Below, piece after piece: positions 38,291 through 45,383 of a stretch of 45,383 bases of DNA. A model generated the notes under the pieces. The model searched no databases and was not told the DNA's origin. It saw only the letters and a program-made list of their open reading frames with translations. The translations under genes were made by a program, and so were the position numbers. Position 1 is the stretch's first letter; every line of letters starts with the position of its first letter. The stretch is from Actinomycetes bacterium. Lineage in GTDB: Bacteria > Actinomycetota > Acidimicrobiia > Acidimicrobiales > Acidimicrobilacustridaceae. The stretch lies in contig JAKOVR010000062.1 of the NCBI GenBank assembly GCA_029782025.1, positions 1 to 45,383 of the forward strand, in the 5' to 3' direction.

Positions 38291-40879
38291 ATGCCTGTCG
38301 TCGCCCGCTCTGCCATCCCTGGCTACACCCCCGTCCCCGGACGGTACGACGAGCTGGTCGACGCCCCGGGACGGGTCCGCCCGGCGTGGCAGGCCCTGGC
38401 GCCCCTGCTCGGGCAGCTCTCACCCGACGAGCTCCGGAACCACCGAGCCGAGGCCCGCCGGCTGCTGCGGGCCGACGGCGTCACCTACAACGTGTACGGG
38501 GCGCCGGACGGGCACGGCCGGCTCTGGCCGCTCGACCCGCTGCCGTCGGTGTGGACCAGCGCCGAATGGGCGGTCGTGGAAGCGGGCGTGGCGCAGCGCG
38601 CCCGTCTCATGGCCGCCCTCCTCGACGACCTCTACGCCGAGCAGCGGGTGCTCCATGAGCGCCTCCTCCCCGCCGCCGCCGTGCTCGCCCACGGAGGCTT
38701 CGTCCGGCCGCTGCTCGACCCCGAGCGGCGTTTCCCCGGCGACGCCGTCCCCCGGGCCATGCTGGCCGCCACCGATCTCGTCCGCGATGGTGATGGGGCG
38801 CTCACGGTGCTGGCCGATCGGCTCGAAGCGCCGTCGGGTTGGGGCTACGCCATCCAGAACCGGGCCGTCACCTCGCGGGTGGTGCCGACACTGCACCGCA
38901 CCCTCCCCGTCCACCGGCTCGCGCCCTTTCCCCGTGCCGTTCGGGCCGGCCTGGCTCGTGCCGCTCCGAACGCCCGACCTGACCCCCGGGTCGTCGTGCT
39001 CACCCCGGGTCCCTACAACGAGGCCTACTTCGAGCATGCCTTCGTCGCCTCGCACCTCGGGTACACCCTGGCCAGAGGGTCCGACCTCCAGGTCGCCGGT
39101 GGGCGGGTCCGGCTGCGGTCGATGGGGGGGTACGAGCCCGTCGACGTGATCGTGCGGCGGGTCGACACCGCGTGGTGCGATCCGCTCGAACTGCGAGCCG
39201 ATTCCCAGCTCGGTGTGCCCGGACTCCTGGAGGCCGTGCGCAACGGCTCGGTGGTGGTGGCCAACCCGGTCGGGGCCGGCGTGCTCGAGAGCCCGGCCAT
39301 CTGGCCCTACCTCCCGGCGCTGTGCGAGGAGCTCCTCGGAGCGCCGCTCGCCATCCGCCAGCCGGCGTCGTGGTGGTGCGGCGATCCCGACGCTCGGGCC
39401 CACGTCCTCGCCCACCTCGACGAGCTCGTGATCAAACCCGTCACGCCATGGCGGGGACGGCGCACCGTTGTGCCGTCGGCGCTCCACCCGGTGGAACGCC
39501 AGGCGCTGCGGGCCGACATCCGACGGTGGCCCCGTGGCTTCACCGGGCAGGAGACGGTCACCCCGGGGACCACGCCCAGCGTCACCCCGGCCGGGACGAT
39601 CGAGCCGCGCGGGATGGTGCTGCGGGCCTTCGCCGTGCACGGACCCGACGGCGAGGTCACCGTGATGCCCGGCGGGCTGGCGCGGGTCGCCCCCTCCGCG
39701 TCGGCGCCCCTCATCTCGAACCAGCACGGTGCCCACAGCAAGGACGTCTGGGTCCTGGCGTCGGAACCCGAAGCCGTCAGCGGGTTCTGGTACAGGGGTG
39801 GGCCCCTGGTGGTGGCCACCGATCCGGCCCAGGCCCTGCCGTCTCGCACCGTCGAGAACCTCTACTGGCTCGGTCGCTACGCCGAGCGAGCGGAGGGCCT
39901 GACCCGCCTCCTGCGGGTCGTGCTCGAACGACGCCTCGAGCTCCAAGGGCGGCTGACCCCGGGCGGGGACGAGGCGCTGCGGGTGCTGCTCCGCTCGGTC
40001 ACGGTCGTGGCCGGCCGCTACCCGGGCTTCGTCGCCGCGTCGGACCCCCTGGCCGACCCCCTCCCGGAACTGGCCTCGCTCCTGCTCGACGACGCCGACG
40101 ACGCCACGCTCCGGGGCGTGAGCGTCCGGCTGGTCGTGGCCGCCGATGCCGTGCGCGACCAGCTCGGGCGGGACGCGTGGCTGGCCCTCGACGGCGTGGT
40201 CGGCGCGCTCGACCGGCTCGATCGGCTCGACGGTGGCGGGAGCGCATTCGTGGCGGACGCGTTGGGCGCGTTGGTGGAGGTGCTCGTGCACCTCCTGGCC
40301 TTCGCCGGTCTCGTCGGCGAGAGCATGGTGCGGGACCCGGGCTGGGTGGCGCTCGACCTCGGCCGCCGGGTGGAGCGTGCGCAGCAGACCGTCCTGCTCC
40401 TGCGGAGCGGACTGGTGCCGGTGCTGTCAACGGCGGCCGAGAGCCTCACCGTCGAGTCGGTGCTCGTCGCCGCCGAGAGCATCATCACCTATCGCCGCCG
40501 CTACCGCGGCCACGCTCAGATCGGTACGGTCCTCGACCTCCTGTTGCTGGACGCCGAGAACCCGCGGTCGGTCGCGTTCCAGCTCGACGTACTGGCGGGC
40601 CGCCTCGACCATCTGGAAGGCGGGCGGCCGCTCCCGGCCGAGCCGGGGCGGGCCCACACGCTCCTGGCCCGCATCCGCCACCACCTGGCCGGCCTGGACA
40701 CCTCCGCGCTGGCCACGCCCGACGGCGCGACCGGGCAGAGCGAGGGCCGCCCCGTCCTCGGCGACCTGCTCGACGACCTCATGACGGAGCTGCGGGCGTT
40801 GGCCGATGCCGTCGAGGCCGAGCACTTCGCCCACGTCGAGGTGCATCCGCTCCTCCTCCACATCGACGAGGAGCAGTGA
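38291..40879 (+). CDS. Fusion of circularly permuted ATP-grasp and alpha-E domains
   Basis: 862 residues. Residues 1-500 are a second COG2308 ATP-grasp (VTYNVYGAPDGHGRLWPLDPLP, LEAPSGWGYAIQNRAVTSRVVP, VVLTPGPYNEAYFEH, SNQHGAHSKDVWVLA); residues 515-850 are a second alpha-E domain (SRTVENLYWLGRYAERAEG, WVALDLGRRVERAQQTVLLL, ITYRRRYRGHAQI). The ATP loop after Lys382 reads PVTPWRGRRTVV rather than the PANESGGYGVVV of the paralogue, and LEDNLRVPSG is LADRLEAPSG, so nucleotide binding or specificity may differ. Such fusions are known in this gene cluster. ATG 38291 follows the alpha-E stop by four bases. Confidence 0.9.
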   Translation: MPVVARSAIPGYTPVPGRYDELVDAPGRVRPAWQALAPLLGQLSPDELRNHRAEARRLLRADGVTYNVYGAPDGHGRLWPLDPLPSVWTSAEWAVVEAGVAQRARLMAALLDDLYAEQRVLHERLLPAAAVLAHGGFVRPLLDPERRFPGDAVPRAMLAATDLVRDGDGALTVLADRLEAPSGWGYAIQNRAVTSRVVPTLHRTLPVHRLAPFPRAVRAGLARAAPNARPDPRVVVLTPGPYNEAYFEHAFVASHLGYTLARGSDLQVAGGRVRLRSMGGYEPVDVIVRRVDTAWCDPLELRADSQLGVPGLLEAVRNGSVVVANPVGAGVLESPAIWPYLPALCEELLGAPLAIRQPASWWCGDPDARAHVLAHLDELVIKPVTPWRGRRTVVPSALHPVERQALRADIRRWPRGFTGQETVTPGTTPSVTPAGTIEPRGMVLRAFAVHGPDGEVTVMPGGLARVAPSASAPLISNQHGAHSKDVWVLASEPEAVSGFWYRGGPLVVATDPAQALPSRTVENLYWLGRYAERAEGLTRLLRVVLERRLELQGRLTPGGDEALRVLLRSVTVVAGRYPGFVAASDPLADPLPELASLLLDDADDATLRGVSVRLVVAADAVRDQLGRDAWLALDGVVGALDRLDRLDGGGSAFVADALGALVEVLVHLLAFAGLVGESMVRDPGWVALDLGRRVERAQQTVLLLRSGLVPVLSTAAESLTVESVLVAAESIITYRRRYRGHAQIGTVLDLLLLDAENPRSVAFQLDVLAGRLDHLEGGRPLPAEPGRAHTLLARIRHHLAGLDTSALATPDGATGQSEGRPVLGDLLDDLMTELRALADAVEAEHFAHVEVHPLLLHIDEEQ

Positions 40880-40880
40880 C

Positions 40881-41816
40881 GTGATCCTCGAGGTGATTCA
40901 CCGCACGAGCTACCGCTACGACACGCCGGTGCACCTCGGCTACAGCGAGGCCCGACTGCTCCCTCGTGACACCACCCACCAGCGCGTCGTCCACGCCGAA
41001 CTGCGGGCCGACCCCCCGCCCGTCGACACCACCGACCGCCTCGACCACCTGGGCAACCGCGTGACGTACCTGCGCTTCGCCGATCCTCACGACCGGATCA
41101 CGGTCACCGCCCGTTCCGTGGTCCTGACCGCGACCGGTGCCGACCGACCGGATGGATCCCCCCGGCCCCTCGACGGGCCGGGCTTGCTCCCCAGCCGGGA
41201 CGCCGGGACCTGGGAGGCGGCCGTGGTCCCGGCCCTGGCCGGCGATCCCGCCATCGCCGACGCCGCCCTGCCGTCCCCGCTGGTCGAGTGGGACGAGGAC
41301 GTCGTGGCGTACGCCGCGCCGAGCTTCCCCGCCGGGCGGCCGCTGCACGATGCCGTGCTCGAGCTCACGCGTCGGATCCACCGCGACTTCCGCTACCGGC
41401 CCGGGGCCACCACGATCGCCACCTCGGTCGGTCACGTCCTCGAGCGGGGCGAGGGCGTGTGCCAGGACTTCGCCCACCTCGCCGTGGCCTGCCTCCGTGC
41501 GCTCGGGCTGCCGGCCCGGTACGTCAGCGGCTACGTCGAGACCGATCCGCCACCGGGGCAGGCCCGCCTCGAAGGGGCCGACGCATCGCACGCCTGGTTC
41601 GCCGTCCACGCGCCCGGCGCGGGATGGCTCCACCTCGACCCCACCAACGACCAGGTCGTGGACGAGCGCTATGTGGTCCTCGGATGGGGTCGTGACTACG
41701 CCGATGTCACGCCGTTGAAAGGTGTGGTCTTCAACGACGGCGGCGCCCAGCACCTCGAGGTCCGGGTCGACGTGGTCCGCCATGCGGCGGTACCGATCCT
41801 CGACGGCGAGCCGTGA
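40881..41816 (+). CDS. Transglutaminase-like cysteine protein (COG1305)
   Basis: 311 residues. The N-terminal beta region (EVIHRTSYRYDTPVHLGYSEARLLPR) is the bacterial transglutaminase N domain. The papain-like core has Cys194 in GEGVCQDFAHL, His237 in DASHAWFAV and Asp253 in HLDPTND, a complete triad. In this cluster such proteins are predicted to be peptidases or amide-bond exchangers acting on the amidoligase product. GTG 40881 lies one base after the stop of the fusion gene (TGACGTG). Last gene of the cluster; 55 bases follow before the FAD oxidase gene. Confidence 0.9.
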   Translation: MILEVIHRTSYRYDTPVHLGYSEARLLPRDTTHQRVVHAELRADPPPVDTTDRLDHLGNRVTYLRFADPHDRITVTARSVVLTATGADRPDGSPRPLDGPGLLPSRDAGTWEAAVVPALAGDPAIADAALPSPLVEWDEDVVAYAAPSFPAGRPLHDAVLELTRRIHRDFRYRPGATTIATSVGHVLERGEGVCQDFAHLAVACLRALGLPARYVSGYVETDPPPGQARLEGADASHAWFAVHAPGAGWLHLDPTNDQVVDERYVVLGWGRDYADVTPLKGVVFNDGGAQHLEVRVDVVRHAAVPILDGEP

Positions 41817-41871
41817 CGATCGCGGCCTCTACACTCCCCCGCTGCTGACGCAACGACCCGGAGGGGGACCC

Positions 41872-43245
41872 ATGACCGACGTCGCCGACGTCCTCGCCAC
41901 GGCACTGCCGGCCGACCAGATCCTGACCGGGGCCGACATCAAGGACGACTACTCCCACGACGAGGCGCTGACGGCCGCCCCGATCGTCCCGGCGGCCGTG
42001 GCCATCCCCACCTCCACCGAGGAGGTGGCCGCCATCCTCCGCGTCGCGGCGGAGCACGGGATCCCGGTCACGGCGAGGGGCAGCGGCACCGGCATGTCCG
42101 GGGCGTGCAACCCCGTGTCCGGCGGGATCGTCGTTTCCTTCGAGCGGATGAACCACATCCTCGAGATCGACACCGAGAACTTCACCGCCACGGTCGAACC
42201 CGGCGTGCAGCTCGACCAGCTCGATGCCGTCCTGGCCCCGATGGGCATGGTGTACCCGGTGTACCCGGGCGAGTACAGCGCCAGTCTCGGCGGCAACGTC
42301 AACACCAACGCCGGGGGCATGCGAGCGGTGAAGTACGGCGTCACCCGGCACCACGTGATCGGGCTCGAGGCCGTGCTGCCGGGAGGTGACGTGATCACCA
42401 CGGGCGGGAAGATCGTCAAGGTCTCCACCGGCTACGACCTCACCCAGCTGATCATCGGCTCCGAGGGCACGCTCGCGCTCGTGACCAAGGTGGTCCTGAA
42501 GCTCTATCCGAGGGCGAAGCACGGGGCCACGGTCCTCGCCCCGTTCGGCACCCTCGACGAGGTCACCCGGGCCATCCCGAAGATCGTGGCCTCGGGCGTG
42601 GGCCCGCTGATCCTCGAGTACATCGACATGCTCACCATGGCTGCGGCCACGGCGTTCGTGGGCCTCGACCTCGGCATCCCCCAGGAGATCCGTGACACCG
42701 CGCTGGCCTACCTGGTGGTGGGCCTCGAGAACATGCACGACGACCGCATCGAGCAGGACGTCGAGGCCCTGTCCGAGCAGCTGTTCGAGCTCGGCGCCGT
42801 CGACGTGTACGTCCTGCCCCCCGCCGCCGCCGCGTCGCTGATCGACGCCCGGGAGAAGGCGTTCTGGGTGGCCAAGGCCAACGGCGCCGACGACATCGTC
42901 GACATCGTCGTGCCTCGGGCCGCGGTCACCGAGTTCATGGAGAAGGTGGGCGAGATCGCGGCCACCCATTCGGCCTGGATCGCCGGGTGCGGCCACGCCG
43001 GCGACGGCAACGTGCACATGGCCGTGTTCCAGAAGGACGACGCCATCCGCAGCCAGGTCATGCACGACCTGTTCGCGCTGGCCATGGCGCTCGGTGGCGC
43101 CATTTCGGGCGAGCACGGCCTCGGCACCGAGAAGAAGAAGTACTTCCTCGAGCTCGAGGACCCGACCAAGATCGAGCTGATGCGCCGCATCAAGGCCGCG
43201 TTCGACCCCACCGGCGTCCTCAACCCCGGCACCATCTTCGACTGA
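41872..43245 (+). CDS. FAD-linked oxidase, GlcD/D-lactate dehydrogenase type
   Basis: 457 residues. PCMH-type FAD-binding domain (about 35-215) with ARGSGTGMSGACNP, YPGEYSASLGGNVNTNAGGMRAVKYG and LIIGSEGTLALVTKV; C-terminal substrate domain with AGCGHAGDGNVHMAVF and ISGEHGLGTEKKKYF, typical of glycolate oxidase subunit GlcD and D-2-hydroxyacid dehydrogenases. It should oxidise a 2-hydroxy acid to the 2-oxo acid. ATG 41872 has ggaggggg about five bases upstream; TACACT at 41829-41834 could be its -10 box. It forms a likely operon with the TPP enzyme 31 bases downstream. Confidence 0.9.
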   Translation: MTDVADVLATALPADQILTGADIKDDYSHDEALTAAPIVPAAVAIPTSTEEVAAILRVAAEHGIPVTARGSGTGMSGACNPVSGGIVVSFERMNHILEIDTENFTATVEPGVQLDQLDAVLAPMGMVYPVYPGEYSASLGGNVNTNAGGMRAVKYGVTRHHVIGLEAVLPGGDVITTGGKIVKVSTGYDLTQLIIGSEGTLALVTKVVLKLYPRAKHGATVLAPFGTLDEVTRAIPKIVASGVGPLILEYIDMLTMAAATAFVGLDLGIPQEIRDTALAYLVVGLENMHDDRIEQDVEALSEQLFELGAVDVYVLPPAAAASLIDAREKAFWVAKANGADDIVDIVVPRAAVTEFMEKVGEIAATHSAWIAGCGHAGDGNVHMAVFQKDDAIRSQVMHDLFALAMALGGAISGEHGLGTEKKKYFLELEDPTKIELMRRIKAAFDPTGVLNPGTIFD

Positions 43246-43276
43246 CCCGACCCCGACCCCGAGCAAGGAACGACCG

Positions 43277-44842
43277 ATGTCCGACATGAACGGCGCGCAG
43301 GCGCTGATCCGCACCCTCGTCGACTGCGGCGTCGACACCTGCTTCATGAACCCGGGGACGAGCGAGATGCACTTCGTCGCCGCCCTCGACCACGTCCCGG
43401 AGATGCGCGGGATCCTCGCCCTCTTCGAGGGCGTAGCCACCGGCGCGGCCGATGGCTACGCCCGCATGGCCGGCAAGCCGGCGTCGGTCCTGCTCCACCT
43501 CGGACCCGGGCTGGGCAACGGCCTGGCCAACCTCCACAACGCCCGCAAGGGCAACGTCCCCGTCGTCAACATCGTCGGCGACCACGCCACCTACCACAAG
43601 GCCTACGACGCCCAGCTGGAGTCCGACATCGAGACGGTGGCCCACAACGTGTCGTCCTGGATCCGGTGGGGCACCACGCCCGACGCCGTGGGCGGTGACG
43701 CCGCCGACGCCGTCGCCGCCGCGATGGGCCCGCCCGGGCAGGTCGCCACGCTGATCCTCCCCGCCGACACGAGCTGGCTCCCGGGCGGGGAGGTCGGTGC
43801 CCCGAAGCCGCTCCAGGAGCGGATGCCGGTCGACTCCGGCGCGGTCGACGAGCTGGCGGCGCTCCTGGCCGGCGGGGCCAAGTGCACGCTGCTCATCGGC
43901 GGGTCCTCCCTCCGAGAGGACGGACTGGTGGCGGCCAGCCGCGCCGCCAACCACACCGGGGCCAAGCTGTTGTCGGAGACGTTCCCCACCCGCCTCGAGC
44001 GGGGCGCCGGCCTCCCCCCGATCGAGCGGCTGGCCTATCTGGCCGAGTTCGCGCAGCACCAGCTCGGGGAGACCGAGCACCTGATCCTCGTCGACGCCAA
44101 GGCGCCGGTGTCGTTCTTCGCCTACCCCGGCAAGGCCAGCTACCTGGTGCCGGAGGGCTGCGAGGTGCACGTGCTGGCCGGCCCCGGCGACGACGCCATC
44201 GGGGCGCTCCAGGCCCTCGCCGCCGCAGTGGGTGCCCCGGCCGACGCGGCCACGCTGCAGCCGGCCCACCGCCCCGACCTGCCCACCGGCCCCCTCACCG
44301 CCGACGGGGTCTGCTCGGCGTTGGGCGCGCTGCTCCCGGAGGGGGCCATCGTGTCAGACGAGGGCAACACGTCGGGGCTGTTCGCGCCGATGCACACCGC
44401 CGGCGCCCCCCGACACGACTGGCTCACGCTCACCGGCGGCGCCATCGGACAGGGGCTGCCCGTCGCCCTCGGTGCCGCCGTGGCCTGTCCCGACCGCAAG
44501 GTGGTGGCCCTCGGCTCCGACGGGTCGGCCCTGTACACGATCCAGGCCCTGTGGACGATGGCCCGCGAGGACCTCGACGTGGTGACGATCATCTTCAACA
44601 ACGGCTCGTACGCCGTGCTCAACATGGAGCTGAACCGGGTCGGGGCCGAAGCGCCGGGGCCCAAGGCCAAGGAGATGCTCGACCTCCACCGGCCCGATCT
44701 CGACTTCGTCGCCATCGCCGGGGGCCTCGGGGTCAAGGCCACGCGGGCCACCACCGCCGAGGAGTTCGTCGACCAGCTGCGGGCCGCCTTCGCCGAGCGG
44801 GGCCCGCGCCTGATCGAGGCGATCGTGCCGTCGGTGATCTGA
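43277..44842 (+). CDS. Thiamine-diphosphate-dependent enzyme, acetolactate-synthase-like
   Basis: 521 residues. PGTSEMHFVAALD and ALFEGVATGAADGYARMAGKPASVLLHLGPGLGNGLANLHNA give the catalytic-Glu domain, and GSDGSALYTIQALWTMAREDLDVVTIIFNNGSYAVLN the TPP-binding motif (GSDGS in place of the usual GDGS-type start, ending in NN). The pattern fits the acetolactate synthase/benzoylformate decarboxylase superfamily; the next to it FAD hydroxyacid oxidase suggests a 2-oxo acid substrate, by inference. An aaggaa site precedes ATG 43277. Confidence 0.9.
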   Translation: MSDMNGAQALIRTLVDCGVDTCFMNPGTSEMHFVAALDHVPEMRGILALFEGVATGAADGYARMAGKPASVLLHLGPGLGNGLANLHNARKGNVPVVNIVGDHATYHKAYDAQLESDIETVAHNVSSWIRWGTTPDAVGGDAADAVAAAMGPPGQVATLILPADTSWLPGGEVGAPKPLQERMPVDSGAVDELAALLAGGAKCTLLIGGSSLREDGLVAASRAANHTGAKLLSETFPTRLERGAGLPPIERLAYLAEFAQHQLGETEHLILVDAKAPVSFFAYPGKASYLVPEGCEVHVLAGPGDDAIGALQALAAAVGAPADAATLQPAHRPDLPTGPLTADGVCSALGALLPEGAIVSDEGNTSGLFAPMHTAGAPRHDWLTLTGGAIGQGLPVALGAAVACPDRKVVALGSDGSALYTIQALWTMAREDLDVVTIIFNNGSYAVLNMELNRVGAEAPGPKAKEMLDLHRPDLDFVAIAGGLGVKATRATTAEEFVDQLRAAFAERGPRLIEAIVPSVI

Positions 44843-44846
44843 GCCG

Positions 44847-45344
44847 GTGGCCGCCGCGCCCCGGCTGCTCGTCGTCCACCACTCCCGGTCCGGCGGGACC
44901 GCCGCCCTGCTCGACGCGGCCCTGGCCGGGATGCGCGACCCGGCCGTCACCGGCCTCGACCTGGTCCTGCAGCCGGTGGCCGAGGCCGGTCCGGACGACG
45001 TGCTCGGCGCCGCCGCGCTGGTCATCGCCACCCCGGTCCGCTTCGGCGGCCTGGCCGGCCTCACCCGCGACTTCCTCGAGCGGTGCTACTACCCGCTGCT
45101 CGACCGCTCCCCCGGGTTCCGGTACGGGCTGCTGGTCCGGGGCACCACCGACGCCTCCGGGGCCGTGCGCGACGTCGAGCGCATCGTCGCCGGCCTGCGG
45201 TGGCGGCCACTGTTGCCGCCCCTGGTGGTGGAGCGGGGCGAGGCCGGGGCGTCGTCCCAACCGCCCCTCGACGAGGCCGAGCGCGCCACCGCCCACGAGT
45301 GGGGCGCCACCATCGCCGCCCTCGTCGCCGAGGGCCTGACTTGA
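44847..45344 (+). CDS. Flavodoxin-like NAD(P)H:FMN reductase family protein
   Basis: 165 residues with a flavodoxin-like fold: RLLVVHHSRSGGTAALLDAAL is the first strand and phosphate loop (HSRSGGT), then ALVIATPVRFGGLAGLTRDFLERCYYPLL resembles the flavin-contact loop and helix of NADPH-dependent FMN reductases. Electron transfer or quinone reduction is possible. GTG 44847 starts four bases after the TPP gene's stop, so it belongs to that operon. A palindromic element begins about five bases beyond its stop and may end the transcript. Confidence 0.8.
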   Translation: MAAAPRLLVVHHSRSGGTAALLDAALAGMRDPAVTGLDLVLQPVAEAGPDDVLGAAALVIATPVRFGGLAGLTRDFLERCYYPLLDRSPGFRYGLLVRGTTDASGAVRDVERIVAGLRWRPLLPPLVVERGEAGASSQPPLDEAERATAHEWGATIAALVAEGLT

Positions 45345-45348
45345 CCCA

Positions 45349-45383
45349 GTGGGTGCGAATTGTTCGCGAACGCGAACAATTCG
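45349..45383. repeat. Dispersed composite palindromic element, copy 2 (cut by window edge)
   Basis: gtgggtgcga (45349-45358) repeats the outer arm of the element at 6428. The inner stem cgaattgttcgcg (45356-45368) and cgcgaacaattcg (45371-45383) is perfect around a 2-base centre. The final outer arm would lie beyond the window. Only five bases after a stop codon, so it may also act as a terminator. Confidence 0.78.

Noticed and set aside
1..45383. tRNA or rRNA genes
   Set aside because: No cloverleaf-type segment or conserved rRNA sequence was noticed by eye; a covariance-model scan would be needed to exclude a tRNA completely.

Overview
This is a gene-dense, very high-GC window from an actinomycete-type bacterium. 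The best evidence is a complete pupylation-proteasome locus (dop, pup, prcB, prcA, pafA, pafB, pafC) continuing into tat genes and helY, an order typical of Actinomycetota. GTG starts, TAnnnT boxes 6-9 bases before start codons, and GTGA/ATGA gene overlaps fit this. An Acidimicrobiia-like lineage is plausible but is inference. I saw no rRNA, tRNA, CRISPR, prophage or insertion sequence.

Layout. 1-6.3 kb: edge-truncated luciferase-like monooxygenase behind a palindromic operator, DUF3089 lipoprotein, class II aldolase with an NTF2-like partner, a cobalamin riboswitch driving a secreted alpha/alpha-barrel protein, a small Cys-motif protein, DoxX and DJ-1/PfpI proteins. 6.3-13 kb: a repeat-rich intergenic region, alpha/beta hydrolase, PAS-PAS-GGDEF-EAL protein, an orphan solute-binding lipoprotein and an exported carotenoid oxygenase. 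13-21 kb: housekeeping and unknown genes (Arg/Asp-repeat protein, HAD, crotonase, NUDIX, GNAT, acidic Cys protein, double-domain ThyX, M20 amidohydrolase). 21-34 kb: a long minus-strand block with a lipid-kinase-like C-terminal domain, helY, tatC, tatA/B, zinc ribbon, lepB, and the Pup-proteasome genes, interrupted by one plus-strand glycerophosphodiesterase. 34-45.3 kb: plus-strand phospholipase C-like gene, then a compact amidoligase cluster (ATP-grasp, small Tyr/Arg/Ser-rich ORF, alpha-E, ATP-grasp/alpha-E fusion, transglutaminase), then FAD oxidase, TPP enzyme and flavodoxin-like genes.

How it fits together. Dop deamidates Pup (which ends Gly-Gly-Gln), PafA ligates it to lysines, PrcBA degrades tagged proteins, and PafB/PafC are WYL-type regulators. 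Beside this, separated only by a phospholipase-like gene, lies the COG2308/COG2307/transglutaminase cluster, which earlier comparative genomics proposed to be a peptide-synthesis or protein-tagging system. The unannotated-looking 70-residue ORF inside it is the strongest candidate here for something new. The second highlight is a cobalamin riboswitch with a visible ribosome-site-masking stem controlling a secreted protein whose fold class resembles the barrel of animal transcobalamin. The third is a dispersed palindromic element present at 6428-6471 and again at the right edge.
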